A DNA stretch of 64,000 bases from Candidatus Krumholzibacteriota bacterium (lineage in GTDB: Bacteria; Krumholzibacteriota; Krumholzibacteriia; LZORAL124-64-63): positions 1,904,694 to 1,968,693 of the forward strand of contig JAKLEB010000001.1 of the NCBI GenBank assembly GCA_022711765.1, in the 5' to 3' direction. Within the stretch, counting starts at the first letter, position 1. Each line of letters begins with the position of its first letter. Below the pieces are notes generated by a model, which was not told where the DNA came from, did not search any database, and was given only the letters and a program-made list of their open reading frames with translations. This document shows, one piece after another, positions 25,891-41,000 of the stretch. The translations under genes were made by a program, and so were the position numbers.

Positions 25891-26280
25891 TCAGGCCTCG
25901 TCCGCAGCCGCCGATCCGCCGAGCGGCTCGATGCCGGCCGGCACGGCGAACGAGTGGTCCTCGGGCAAGGCCGCCACGACGCACCACTGCAGCTGGACCA
26001 GGCACTTCAACGCCTGGACGGCGCCGATCAGGTCGAGGCCGCCGCCGGTGTCCTGCCAGCGATCGAACCGGACGTGGCAACCCCGCTCCTTGACGATCGG
26101 CGGCGGCCAGTTGCCGGGATCGAATCCGCCGGCGATCCAGTCGCGCAGCGGTACGGACTGGGGACGGGGCAGCACGCCGCGCAGCGTGCCCTCGAGGCTG
26201 GTCAGGAGCTGGTACTGGAGGCGGAGACCCCGCTGGAGATCGCCGCCGCGGATCGTCTGCGTGGTCGGTTCACCGGCCAT
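25891..26280 (-). CDS. unknown 129-residue protein, twin of the next gene downstream
   Basis: The paralogue of the preceding entry. Its motif is P-P-P-I-V-K-E-R-G-C68, with extra cysteines at 93 and 100 that the twin lacks. GGGAGG stands upstream of ATG 26280. It lies 22 bases after the kinase gene and 33 bases before its twin, so all four genes form one transcription unit. No homologue is known to me. Confidence 0.75.
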   Translation of the reverse strand: MAGEPTTQTIRGGDLQRGLRLQYQLLTSLEGTLRGVLPRPQSVPLRDWIAGGFDPGNWPPPIVKERGCHVRFDRWQDTGGGLDLIGAVQALKCLVQLQWCVVAALPEDHSFAVPAGIEPLGGSAAADEA

Positions 26281-26302
26281 GATCGGCCTCCCTTTCGTAC
26301 GT

Positions 26303-28957
<2,655 letters not shown>

Positions 28958-29043
28958 GACGGCACTCTCCTCCGAGGGGGCGATGTGGAGAGTCGAGGCG
29001 TCGTCGCTCGCCGGCGATCGGTCACAGGATACGGCAAATAGGA

Positions 29044-29290
29044 ATGAATATCCAGGCTTCGACAGCGGAGTGCTCGGGGACCCGTCGCGACACCGACTGG
29101 TACACCTTGTTCGTGCCCGCCGGCGGAGTGATCGAGATCACGGGCAAGGTCGAATCCGACACGTACCTCTACGACGTGTGGCCGCAGAACTGCGGCAGCC
29201 TCCAGGTCCAGCAGATCCTGCATCTGCGGCCCTGTGCCCCCCAAACGCTGACGGTCGCCGGCGCGCCCGGCGACCCGAGTTGCGCCGGCG
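29044..29290 (+). pseudogene. remnant of a pre-peptidase-like secreted protein
   Basis: The translated segment G-T-R-R-D-T-D-W-Y-T-L-F-V-P-A-G-G followed by I-T-G-K-V-E-S-D-T-Y-L-Y-D-V matches the D-x-D-W-F region of the two secreted paralogues at 22939-24006 and 29807-30826. It lacks their N-terminal half and signal peptide, and it stops resembling them at about 29290. It is best read as a decayed third copy. Confidence 0.55.
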
Positions 29291-29454
29291 CAACTCGCGC
29301 TGGATCGCCAAGAGCGCCGCCTCGTCGAACAGCCGCCGCGCCGCGGTTCGCGGTCGAGCGGCGGCTCCGGCCGGCCGCTCGCTGTAACCAGGTCCCGCCG
29401 TTACCCGTCTTGTCGCTTGCCGGCTCGACCCTCCTCGACGAGAGAGGCGATCCC

Positions 29455-29877
29455 ATGCTCATCTCAAGTGAGGCGCCCCGTTGCGTCGGCCCGTTGCCCT
29501 GCGTGCTGGCGATTATGCTGCTCGTTCCCGCGATGGTGAGCGCGGGGAACGTCACCCTGATCGACGGGGTCCTCCACGTCATGAATCCCGCCCGGCCGCC
29601 CCGGGGGGTGCAGACCGTCGAATTGGAGGAACTGTGGCGCGCCGGCGGGGAAGACGATGACGTCTTCTACGGGCTGATCGGCAAGGTGTGCTGCGACGAG
29701 CAGGGCAACATCTTCGTCCTGGACAGCCAGGTCTGCCAGGTCTACGTGTACTCGCCGCGACCGCGAATTCGGGCAGGCGCGATGCAATCGCCGCACCTGA
29801 CATCGCCTACCGATACATCCCCTTCACGCCGCTCCAGCTCCTCCCTTCCACCGCCACCGGACCTTCGATTCCCGTGA
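29455..29877 (+). pseudogene. truncated N terminus of a secreted six-bladed beta-propeller protein
   Basis: A good ribosome site (GAGAGG), ATG 29455 and a signal peptide start a protein reading E-L-E-E-L-W-R-A-G-G-E-D-D-D and then C-D-E-Q-G-N-I-F-V-L-D-S-Q. This is the typical opening of six-bladed NHL-like propellers, which run to about 350-400 residues. Similarity ends at about 29760 (V-Y-V-Y-S-P), and the frame then runs through low-complexity Ser/Pro codons into the antisense of the next gene. The 3' part has been lost. Confidence 0.65.
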
Positions 29878-30826
29878 TCGCGAGGCGGTATTCATCGACG
29901 AAATCGCCGCACGGCTGCATGTCCTCGTGCAGCGGCCGCACGCGCAGCGTCACCACCTGCCCCGGCGCGGTGTCGACGACGATCGTGCCTGAACCGCAAC
30001 TCCCGTATTGGTAGGGAAGCAGCGAGACGTCGTCGCAGCCGTCGAGGAAGAGCACATCGAAGCTGGCGGACCAGGAGTACGGCGCGAACGCATCGATGGT
30101 CACCTGGGTACCGGCGGCCGTGAACTGGAACCAGTCGCTGTCGCGCTGCCAGCCGTTCTCGCTCGCGGCGTAGCCGGTGATGCCGCAGAAGTGGAGGGTC
30201 GGCGAGCCGGCCGGCCGCTCGAGTTGCTGGAACGCGGGCGGGTCGACGTCGCAGCCTCCGTTGTAGGTGTCGACATAGCCGCCGTGAAGGGACGGCTCGC
30301 CCTCGAGGACGTCGCTTTCGGCGCAGCCGAAGTCGCAGGGCAGGATCTCGCAGACGCTGACCACGTACTCGCCGCAGTCGCCGCCGTAGCCGTCGATCAC
30401 GAGGTAGTACCGCATTCCGCCCGCGAACATCACGGCCTCCAGCTTGGAGACGTAGTCAGGGTAGAAGTCGTCGTTGCAGGCCACGAGATTCAGGTCCGCG
30501 TCGTAGACGTACACCTTGGTGTCGTAGGTCGAGCCCAGCAGGTCCACGTCGGCGACCGTACTGTACGCCGCGACGAAGGTGTAGACCAAGTCCGGCGAGG
30601 TCGAGCCCGTGTACGGGCAGGCCTCGTCGTAGTCGTCGACGTTGTCGCAGGTGGCGCCGGTGTCGCTGAAGGGGATCGCGACCTCGATGGCGGCGGCGAT
30701 GTCCTCGCCGCCTTCGCGCGAGTCCCCGGCCCAGTGGGCGCCGACGTGGCCGGTGGGTTTCTGGGCCAGGGCCGGCGGCGTGGCGAGCGCGAGCAGCAGG
30801 CCGGTCACGAGGGCGAGGGTGCGCAT
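29807..30826 (-). CDS. secreted pre-peptidase-like protein ending in the W-x-x-V-K tag (paralogue 2)
   Basis: A 339-residue exported protein with signal peptide ~1-21 (P-A-L-A-Q). It is a full-length paralogue of the gene at 22939-24006, with the same D-D-Y-D-E-A-C-P-Y-T-G-S core, G-S-T-Y-D-T-K-V-Y-V-Y, A-C-N-D-D-F-Y and Y-V-D-T-Y-N-G-G-C. It ends in R-S-W-S-G-V-K-G-M-Y-R. The ATG at 30826 follows GGAGGACC; an ATG 33 bases upstream lacks support. It is divergent from the DUF169 gene. Confidence 0.85.
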   Translation of the reverse strand: MRTLALVTGLLLALATPPALAQKPTGHVGAHWAGDSREGGEDIAAAIEVAIPFSDTGATCDNVDDYDEACPYTGSTSPDLVYTFVAAYSTVADVDLLGSTYDTKVYVYDADLNLVACNDDFYPDYVSKLEAVMFAGGMRYYLVIDGYGGDCGEYVVSVCEILPCDFGCAESDVLEGEPSLHGGYVDTYNGGCDVDPPAFQQLERPAGSPTLHFCGITGYAASENGWQRDSDWFQFTAAGTQVTIDAFAPYSWSASFDVLFLDGCDDVSLLPYQYGSCGSGTIVVDTAPGQVVTLRVRPLHEDMQPCGDFVDEYRLAITGIEGPVAVEGRSWSGVKGMYR

Positions 30827-30972
30827 GACGGGTCCTCCTGGCTGGATGAGGACCGTCATTGTACCGCGAATCGACTTTCGATTGCCAGGGCCGCGCGCCA
30901 GGATTGACCTTCAGCCCGCCACGCGCCACCTTGGCGGCGACCCGACCCGCCAACCCTCCGGAGGCCTGGCCC

Positions 30973-31719
30973 ATGCCCAGCCGACTCCTCGCCGCGCTCG
31001 CCCTAAAGCACCGTCCCCTCGCCATCCTCCTCGCCAACGACCGCCCCGACGGCGCGTTGCAGTTCAAGGAGCGCCGCTGGGGTTGCGTCGCCGCCATGCT
31101 GCTCGCGGCCGAACAGGGCAAGACCGTCGTCTTCGACCGCGAGACCTACGGCTGTCCCGGCGGCGGGGTCGGCCTCGGCTTCGGCTGCGCGTACAAGGGC
31201 TTCCCCATCGACCATCTCCTCTCGACCGGCGGCACGTTCGACCTGCCGGGCGGACAGACCCGCGACTTCGGCGAAGGCGAACGATTCCTGGCGAGCCCCG
31301 CGGTCGCGCGCCGCTGGGTCGCATCGGTGCCGATCCGCGACGTGCCGGCCGAGTACGTCGTCGTGAAGCCGCTCGACCAGCTCGCCGCCGGCGAGACCCC
31401 TATCCTGGCGTGGTTGCTCGTGAATCCGGACCAGCTGTCGGCTCTCGTCACGCTCGCGAACTTCCGCCGCGGCAGGCTCGAGTCCGTGATCGCGCCGTGG
31501 GGCGCCGCCTGCCAATCGATCCTCTTCGCCATGGTCGAGGCCGAGCGGCCCGAGCCGCGCGGGGTGATCGGGTTCTTCGACATCTCGCAGCGCCACCGGA
31601 TCGGCCGCGACCTGCTGTCGTTCACGTTGCCGTGGCGCACGCTGCTGGAGATGGACGAGGACGCGGCGGCGAGCTTCCTGCGCTCGGAGCCGTGGCTGAA
31701 GCTGCGCGAGCGGCAGTAG
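30973..31719 (+). CDS. DUF169 family protein
   Basis: A 248-residue cytoplasmic protein of the DUF169 type. It begins L-A-L-K-H-R-P-L-A-I-L and carries the conserved G-C-V-A-A-M-L and a cysteine-rich region, G-C-P-G-G-G-V-G-L-G-F-G-C. Further on are Y-V-V-V-K-P-L and W-G-A-A-C-Q-S-I. The conserved cysteines suggest metal or cofactor binding, but the role is unknown. GGAGG eight bases before ATG 30973 fixes the start; the frame is open further upstream. Confidence 0.85.
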   Translation: MPSRLLAALALKHRPLAILLANDRPDGALQFKERRWGCVAAMLLAAEQGKTVVFDRETYGCPGGGVGLGFGCAYKGFPIDHLLSTGGTFDLPGGQTRDFGEGERFLASPAVARRWVASVPIRDVPAEYVVVKPLDQLAAGETPILAWLLVNPDQLSALVTLANFRRGRLESVIAPWGAACQSILFAMVEAERPEPRGVIGFFDISQRHRIGRDLLSFTLPWRTLLEMDEDAAASFLRSEPWLKLRERQ

Positions 31720-32050
31720 CTTGCGGGATGCGCCGACCCAATCTCGGCGCGGTCATGGTCGCGCTCATGGCTGGCACGGCTGGACGCCTTCCGATTGGAC
31801 TCTCTGACCGACTGGCGGGCCGGTTCATACACGGCAGACGCTGAAAACGGACCGTATCGAGCGGTTTTGATGATATCGACATTTCGATTTCTTCCCGGCC
31901 GTGATAGAATCCCCGTTGATTGCGGTAATCTTTACTTCGTCGATTTCCGAGTCCCCGGGCCCTCGCGGCCCAGCGCGCACCTTGGCGATATCGCAAATGT
32001 GCAGATGAATGACCGATAGCATCTTCCGTAATCCCGCCCGGAGGTATCCG
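31720..32050. promoter_or_regulatory. intergenic region upstream of the giant secreted protein
   Basis: A 331-base gap. Bases ~31840-31950 are AT-rich, with T-G-A-T-A-G-A-A-T near 31902 as a possible extended -10. There is no gene. The ribosome site CCGGAGG lies just before the ATG at 32051. Confidence 0.4.
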
Positions 32051-35000
32051 ATGCGCCGTTCTGCATTGGCATCCGCCGTCCTCCTGCTTGCTGCGCTCGT
32101 ACCCGCGTCCGTCAGCGCCCAGAGCGCAACAGCTCTTCCATACAGACCGCCCCACGTCGTCAGTGCCGACACCGGCCAGCCGCTGGCGCGACCCCAGACG
32201 CCCGAGGCTAAGCCACATGACGGCGTTAGCCGCGAGATGTTCGATTACGTCGTGTCTGGCGATCGCGGCGGAACTGCGCAGCCCCGTGCCGTGATCATCG
32301 ACGAAAACTACGGTGGTTCGTATCCGAACGGATGGTCCATCGGCCACGATGGCGGAGTCGGCGGCTATTCCTGGGCTTGGCCGTTGGATTACGCCTACTG
32401 CTATGCAGACCCCAATGGCAGCAACTACTACTATCCTGATGATCTGCATGTGTTCATGGAGAAACGGAACGTCAGTTTCGTGGGATACGATACGGCAACG
32501 CTGCAATTCCTCCAGTACGTCGACTGCGAGGACACCTACGATTACTTCACCGTCAACGTGAGGGATCAAAGCGGCAACTGGTACTACCTGTATGGCGATT
32601 CCGGCCCGGATAATCAGTGGCGCACGGTATCGATCAATCTCGACCAGTTCGCCGGCCAGTCCGGTCTCTACATCCAGTTCCGCTTTGATAGCGATGGTAG
32701 CATCAGCGGCGAAGACGGATATTTGGGAGTCGCGGTCGATAACATCCTGCTCACCGCTTCCAACACGAATGACGCTCCCGATTATCCGTACTTCATCACG
32801 ACGCCGCCCGACAAGCTCTACCCTACGCTCGAGTACCAGCTGACGATTGACTACACCGATCCCGACGGCCGCTCCGATCTCTCATTCGTCTACCTCCGCC
32901 TCGCCCAGTCGGATAGCGAGCTGACCCAGCGTCAGACCTTGGGCTGGCAGTTGACCGACGCACCGTTCCAGTTCGCGGACGAGACCGCCCATCTCTACGA
33001 CCTGAGCGCAACCAAGACCAATATCACCAACGGCTACCGCATCGTCTGGCACTTTCGCATCGACTGGCAGTGGGCCGAATCGACGAACATCGACTATTAC
33101 GCCTGGGGCTTGGATCTCGGCGAACTGGAGGGTCCTCATGTCATTTACGACCGCAACGCCGACTACGAGAATGATCTGGTCATCGCTAGCAGCACCGAAT
33201 CTCAGGACCCCGTGACCGCCGGCGACACCTACAACGTTAGCGGTCAGATTTTCTTCGAGGGATCCTCGCTCTCGCCGACGACCTGGACCGGGATTTCCGC
33301 CGAGATGCGCCAGGGCAGCGCCACGGGGACCCTGCTGTACACCGATACCAGCGTCGCCAGCGGCTATTCGCTCGACTGGGTCACCGATGCGAACGACGTC
33401 GGCAATCACAGCATCTACATCCTGCCCAAGAATACCAGCCACCAACCGCCGAACAACAGCGATACTTATTGGGATCTCGAGACGATGGCGGTCCTGCCCG
33501 ATCTGATCGGCACGCAGTTCGCCGGCAGTTATTTCATCGACAAGACCGCCAAGTACGGAATCCCGGTTCTCCTGGAGGCGAAGTTAGAAGATAGCTCTAT
33601 TTTTCACTTCGATCTTCAAGGCAAGACGGTACATTTCGATATCTACTATGGCGGAAACTGGCACGAGATCGCCGACGATGGTATCTCGGCGACCAGCTTC
33701 GTCACCGACGACCAGGGGATCGCCAGTGTCTATTACACGGCCCCGACCGCGCTCGCCGAGGCGGTGTACCCGATCCGTGCGCGCTTCGATGGCGACTCGG
33801 AGTATGCGCCGTGCACCCTGAGCCGGGAGCTGACCCTCAACAAGCCACAGTGGCTCTATCTCGTATATCTGTGCGCGGATAACAACCTGGAAGCGTACGG
33901 TGAAGAGGATTTTTATGACGAGATGTGGCAGGCGCGGGCCAATACGGAGGTGAGTGTCGTCGTCCTTTTCGATCGCGCCGAAGGGGATGAGGACGACAAC
34001 ACGCAACCGGGCTGGGCGTATAGCTCTGGCCACAGCGATTGGAAAGACACCCGGTGCTATCGAATCTGCGAGAACTCGCTGGTCTATTCCAGCTGGGGAG
34101 AACGAAACCTCGGCGATCCGGCGACCCTGCAGAGTTTCTTGTCGACAGCTGTCAATAGCTGCCTGGCACACAATACCGCGGTCGTCCTCTGGAATCACGG
34201 AAGTGGATTCCGCGGCGCAGCGGTACCTGATACGGTCGTGATCCCGGAGGTTGAACAGCGCTTCGATGTGTCTTCATTGTTTCCGGAGAGCGAAATGCAG
34301 CAAGCCGAGGACAGCGGGCGTGGGATCTGCTACGATGATTCCCATTCGAATGACGGTCTGACCCTCGTCGAACTCAGCTCCGCCCTCGACCCCTTCTCCG
34401 TGTTCGAAATTGTCGGATTTGACGCCTGTCTGATGGGCATGGCGGAGATCGCCTACCAGATGTTGCCGTACGCAGACATGATGATCGGATCCGCGGAAAC
34501 GGAATCCGGAAACGGCTGGGCTTACGACGAGTTTTTGACTCCCGCCCACCTCGGCGCCACGACGACGCCGGCCCAGCTCGGCGCTCGCACGGTCGCGACG
34601 GCGGACCAGGCGACGCTGGCGTGCTGGGATCTCGGTTCGCAGATCGTCAGCCTGAAGGACGAGATGTCTGATTTCGCTCTCGCGATTGTCAACCATTTGA
34701 ACGAGCCGGGCGTGCGCAATCTGGTCATTAGCAGCGCCTCGGCTAGTTTCGCGTACAACTGGCCTGCGTTCTACGATCTGCGCGACTTCGCAAACGAGAT
34801 TGCCTCGCGAACGCAGATCGCGGAGATCGATCAGGCAGCGGCCGCTGTCGCGGCGAGACTGATCAATCCGGCGTTCCGGACGTCGTTCGATACGGATTAT
34901 GGCGGCGATATCGGTGGCATGTCCGCGTGGCTGCCGGTTCTCGTGCAAGACTACAACGACGGGATTGTCGCCTATGAGACTCTCGATTTCACCATCGATA

Positions 35001-38000
35001 GTAACCAGTACTGGGACGACCTGATCCGCTATCTGACCGACCTCGAGCCACCCACGTGCATGCTCACCGCACCGACTCCGGGTTGGTATCGTAGCACCCT
35101 CATGGTTTCGGCATACGCCAGCGACGCCAAGTCCGAGGTCCGGTACGTCGCTTTCGAGTACTCGCGCGACGCGTCGAGCTGGCATGCGTTGCCCGGACCC
35201 GATAGTGCCGATGGCTACGATTACTATGGCGGCAACGGCTGGGGACTCAATTTCGACACCGTCGGCACTCCTCAACACGGCACGCTGAACGACCCGTCGG
35301 TATTTATCCGCGCTCAGGCTGTCGATTTCGCCGGCCTGGCGAGCGGCTGGACGACACCGGTCGAGATCGGCGTCGACAACGGCGCGCCGAGCATGGGATG
35401 GGTCGCGCACCAAGCGCCTCCGCTGGCCGGCGAACATCACATCGGTGCCTCGATCAGCGACGCGCTCGCGGGCGTGCTCGACGATGCGTCCCACCCAGAA
35501 TTCTTCATTCGCTGGAACGACGACTCCATCGATGCCAGCAACAACGACGGCGTCTACTACGGTAGCTGGGATGCCGAGCTCGGCGGCTACGCGGCAGTCG
35601 TGCCGGTGTCCGAAGACCGCGAAGGCCAGACGCTCTACTTCCGGACGCGTGGCCAAGACCTCGCCGGCAACACCGCGTGGTCGATCGTTAGCTCGGGCGC
35701 TCTGATCGAGGATGACGACGTCGCGGGACCGACTTTCGCCGACTATTCCGACAGCGGCGACGACGAGCCCGGCGTCTATATCTGCGTGGCGGACATCACC
35801 GACGCGAGCGGTGTGCGGGACGACAGCGTCTATCCACGTCTCTACATCCGCTACGACGACGAGATGATTGACGAGAACCACTACGACGCGTACTGGAACA
35901 TGGATCGCGCAACCTACGACACGTTCGTAGGCGAGGTGACCGTCGGTCCGGAGCGGATCGGCCAGACGCTCTACTGGCGTGTGTTCGCGCAGGACCTCGA
36001 CAACTCGCCGATGACCGCGTGGAGCGAGATCCAGCACGGCGGCGTGATCATCGACAACCGGCCGGTTGACATCTACATCGCGCCGACCTCGTTGGTTTTC
36101 GACGAAACCACGCGGCGGCCAGCCGCCGGTCAGCGCGAATCGGACGCGGGAGTTCTGGCGGCTCACGACCGCGGCCTGCGCACGCGGCCCGACGGCGTCG
36201 GCCTCGGCTCCCTGCGCGCCGAGCGACTGAATGCCAAGATCCTCGGCGACGTCCCTTGTTACCACTGGTACAATGGCTGTGCGCCGACGGCGGTGGCGAT
36301 GATCCTCGGCTACTGGGACGCGCGCGGCTTCGGCGATCTGTTCCCCGGCAACGCGGCGATCCAGAACACGACGATCAACCTGCACGTCAGCTCGGCCGGC
36401 AATTACGACGACTACTGCCTACCGCTCGACGGTGATGAATACGAACCGATCCTGCCGGATCGCTCCGAACCGCCGTTCGGTGACGAGCACGTCGACGACA
36501 GCCTCGCCGATTACATGCTAACAAGCCAGAGCTATCACGATCTGCACTACGGTTGGAGCTCATTCGCAAACGTCGGGCCTGCGTTCGCGAGCTACGCGAC
36601 CAGCGTGAACCCCCAGTACCTCGCCTGGTACGAGAACCAATCATGGAGCCAGTTCACCTGGGCCGACCTCAAAGCGGAAATCGACGCGGGCCGACCCGCG
36701 GTTTTCCTGGTCGACAGCGATGGAAACAACGACACCGACCATTTCGTGCCGGTCATCGGCTACGACGAGAGTGCTGACGAGTACGCTTGCTACGACACGT
36801 GGGACGGTCAGATCCACTGGTACGAGTTCGCCGGGATGAGCCAGGGGCAGGAATTCGGGGTGGCTGGGGCAGTGCTCCTCGGGTTCGCGAGCGCGCAATC
36901 GTTCACGATCACCAATGAAGGCGGAGGCACGCTGCAGATCACCGGGATGACGCTCGAGCAGAGCAGTTCCTGGGTCACGTCGATCATGCCGGCTGCACCG
37001 CTGTCGATCACCGCCGGCCAGAGTCGCGCCATCGTCGTGACCGTGGATCCGACGGCCGGCGCGCCTGGCGAGAATACCGACCGCGTCCTGGTGACCTCGA
37101 ATGACCCGGACGAGAATCCTTATCCCGACGGTGTCTACCTGACCCTCATCAACGACGCGGGCCCGCCGCCCGCAGCGCCGCTCCAGCCGATCCTCACCAC
37201 CAACCCGGCTTGCCAGTCCGCCGCGAACGAGCTCAGCTGGAACGCGGTCGCCGGCGCAGATTACTACGTCGTCTGTCGCGACGGCCTGACCATCAGCGAA
37301 GAGCTCTACGGTGTGCTGGTCTACGCGTTCGCGTCTCAAGCCGGGACATACGCGGTTCGCGCCGGCAACGCCTACGGCGAGAGCCCGCTCAGCCCCGGGA
37401 TCGCGCTGACCATCAAGCCGGTGCCGGCACCGCCGGGGGCACCGCTGGTGATTCCGAACCCGTATCCACCGGACACCCAGGACCTGACCGTATCATGGGA
37501 CGCGATCGAGCACGCCGTCGGATACAGCCTCTGGCTCGCTGGCGAGGCTGTGGCCACGACCAGCGCGACGACGGTCCAGGTCGCAGCGCAGCCGGGCATG
37601 TACTCCGTCAGCGCTATCGGTGAATGCGGCGAGAGCGATCCCGGCGCCGCGACACTCGCCGTGCTGGAACCTCATGCCGGCCCGGTCTGGTATGTCGCGC
37701 TCGACGGCGACGACGTGACCGGCAACGGCAGTGCCGACTATCCGTTCAGGTCCATCGCGCACAGCCTGACGGTCGTGCCTGCAGGTGGCACCCTCCAGCT
37801 CATGCCGGGCATCTACCAAGAGTACGGTCTCACCATCCCATCCCGCGTCACCCTGCGTGGATCGCCGGCGGATCCGACGACCGTGGTGATCGACGCACAG
37901 AACAGTGGTGTCGGCCTGCGGATCGAGAACACCTACCCTGGCCCCACCAACATCCTCGGCCTCACGGTCGCCAACGCCACGTCGGCGCTGCAGTGTTATA

Positions 38001-41000
38001 TATCCGGCGACGTGACCTTCGAGGACTGCCGGTTCACGGGCAGTTCCAGCCACGCGTTGATCGGTTCGGAATACGGAGACATGGTCTTCCGCCGCTGTGA
38101 CTTCGCCGAGAACGCCGGCGACGGTGTCAATACCTCGGGAGAGGGCCTGGTCTTCACGGATTGCAAATTCTACAGCAACCGCAATGGTGCAGATTTCAAC
38201 CTCTTCACGCCGCTGACGCTCAACGGTTGCGAGTTCTACGGCAACTCGGAATCGGGGTTGCTGATCCGGGGTGGTACCGTCACCGCCACCGCGTGCGAAT
38301 TTCACGACAACGGCAGCGTCGGCGTGCAGATCACGGAGTACAGCAGCACGACGCTGTCGCAGTGCATGGTTTCGGGCAACGGTGTGGGTGTGAAGATCAC
38401 TGGCGAGGCCCTGGGCTGGCTCGTCGATTGCCAGATCCTGGACAACGACGAGGGCCCTGGGATCGAGCAGACCTATCATTCCGACCTGGTCATGAGCGGC
38501 ACGCTCATCGCCAGCAACCATGATGGCGCCATCGCGGCGTCCGGTGGCTCGGTCATCGACGTCAGCACGTCGACCATCGTCGGCAATGAGGGTTCGGCCG
38601 CCATCGAGTGCGCCGCCGCGGGCCAGATCGCGTCCTCGATCATCGCCTTCAATCCCGGCGGGCAGGCCGTCGACTGCATGGGCACCGGCTCGGTCGCGTT
38701 GAACTGCAGCGACCTTCACGGCAACGCCGGCGGCGACTGGGTCGGCTGCATCGCGGGACAGGCGAACAGTAACGGCAACATCTCCCAGGACCCTCAGTTG
38801 TGCGACTGGCCCTCCGGCGACTTCACCGTGGCCTCAACCTCGCCCTGCCTGCCCGATAACCACCCGGACGAATGCGCGATCGGTGCGTTCGCCGACGAGG
38901 CGGGATGCACGCCGGTTCCGGAGTTCGTCGCCACGCCGGCCTCCCTCGTCGTGCCCGAGGGCGGCACGGCCGCATTCGACCTGACCCTCAATTGGCCGCC
39001 GAGCGGGACGGTCAGCGTGGATCTCGAGTTCACCACCGACGATCCGGGCCTCTCGCTGCTTGGCCCCATCAGCCTGGTCTTCGACGGTCAGAACTGGAGT
39101 CAACCGCAGGCGATCACCATCGCAGCCACCGAGGACGACGACTACTGTTCCACCGGCAGCACTCTGCGCGTACGCGACACGGCGGGCAACCTCGCGGATC
39201 TAGAAGTGGCGGTCACGGAGGTCGACAATGACGATCTCGGTCCCGACACGATCGCGCTCACCACACTGACTGGTTGTGTGTCGCCACAGATCGAGGTCGG
39301 TCCGTTCGTGCCCCTCAACCTGTACATAGTCCTGGTCAATCCATCGTTGCCGACCATCAGTGGTTGGGAGGCGCAGCTGACCATCGATCCCCCGAACGCC
39401 ATGGTGGTCGGCGTCTCGTTCCCCAACGGGGGCACGAACTTCGGCAGCTATACCTCGTATCTTGTCGGCTACCAGTGGCCGGTGGACACAACCCCGATAA
39501 CCATCCTCGCCAACCTATCGTTGATCGTCATGGGCGACGGGCCGGTGACCATAGGAATCGAGCAGCTGGACGGCGGCAGCTTCGGGTACTACGACGACGG
39601 CGGGCAGTACGTCGCCTTCACCAACGCGATCGAAGTGATCATCAACGGTCAGCCCGAACCGCTTTCGCCCTGGACCGACATCACCGCCGCCACCCCCCTC
39701 GGCGATCCCGGCGCCAGCCTCGGCAGCTGCTGGGGCGACTACGACCTCGACGGCGACCCGGATCTCTACGTCACCAACGTCCTCGAGCCCAACCACCTGT
39801 ACCGCAACGACGGTAGCGGCGTCTTCACCGACGTGACCGGGCCACCCCTCGACGATTCGGCCGCCAGTAGCGGCGCCGCCTGGGGCGACTACGACGGCGA
39901 CGGGGATCCCGACCTCTACGTCGCCAACAGCACTATCTCCAACCGCCTGTACCGCAACGACGGCGGTGGCGTCTTCACCGACGTGACCGCACCCCCGCTC
40001 GACGGCACGGCGATCGGCGGCTGCACCTGGGCCGATTACGACCAGGACGGTGATCTCGACCTGGCCTTAGCTAACGTCAACGGCCCGAACCGCCTGTTCC
40101 GTAACGACGCCGACGACGGGTTCGTCGATGTCACGCCGGCCGCATTCGCTAACGCGGGCCCTTCCCGCGCCGCGGTCTGGGGAGACTGCGACGACGACGG
40201 CGACCAGGACCTTTACGTGGCCGTTGAGGGCGCCAACCTGCTGCTGGAGAACGTGAACGGCGTCCTGGCTGCCGTCACTCCGCCGCTACTGGCGGACACC
40301 GGCTCGGCCATTGGCGCGGCCTGGGGCGATTACGACAACGACGGCCGCCTCGACCTCTACCTCGTCAACCAGGACGTTTCCAACCGCTTGTTCCACAACG
40401 ACGGCAGCGGAGCCTTCTCCGACGCCACGGCGGGCCCGCTAACCGGTGCCGTGAACGACCGCTCGCCGGCCTGGGCCGACGTGGACAACGACGGCGACCT
40501 CGACCTCTTTCTCGCCAACAACGGCCAGTCCGACCGCCTGCTGCGCAACGACGGCGGCACCTTCACCGACATCACGGACGCAGTCATCGGCGATATCGGT
40601 CCCAGCCACGGCGCGTCGTTTGCCGACATCGACGGCGACGGCGATCTCGACCTCCACGTGAGCGAGTACGACGACACCAACCACCTGCTACGCAATGACC
40701 ATCTGGCCGACAATCACTGGCTGCAGGTGCGCCTTACCGCCAATAGTGGCACCGGCAACGTGGTGGGCGCCCGCGTGTCGTTGACGGCGGAGGGCGTGAC
40801 GCAGATCCGCGAGCTACCCGCCGGCTCGGGCTACCTCAGCCAGCAACCGCTCGTCGCATACTTCGGGCTCGGCGCAGCCGCGGTCGTGGACGCGCTGACC
40901 GTGCGCTGGCCCGACGGCGTGACGACCAGCCATGACGTGCCGGCCGTGGACCAGGTGTTGGCGATCGAGCGCCGGACGCGGTGGCACGTGGCCGTGAATG

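Noticed and set aside
25462..26280. Twin proteins as lanthipeptide-like precursors
   Set aside because: They lack a double-Gly leader end and a Cys/Ser/Thr-rich core. A substrate role is possible, but a classical precursor is not shown.
34274..36385. 700-codon minus-strand frame inside the giant gene
   Set aside because: Antisense to the clostripain region. No family and no ribosome site.
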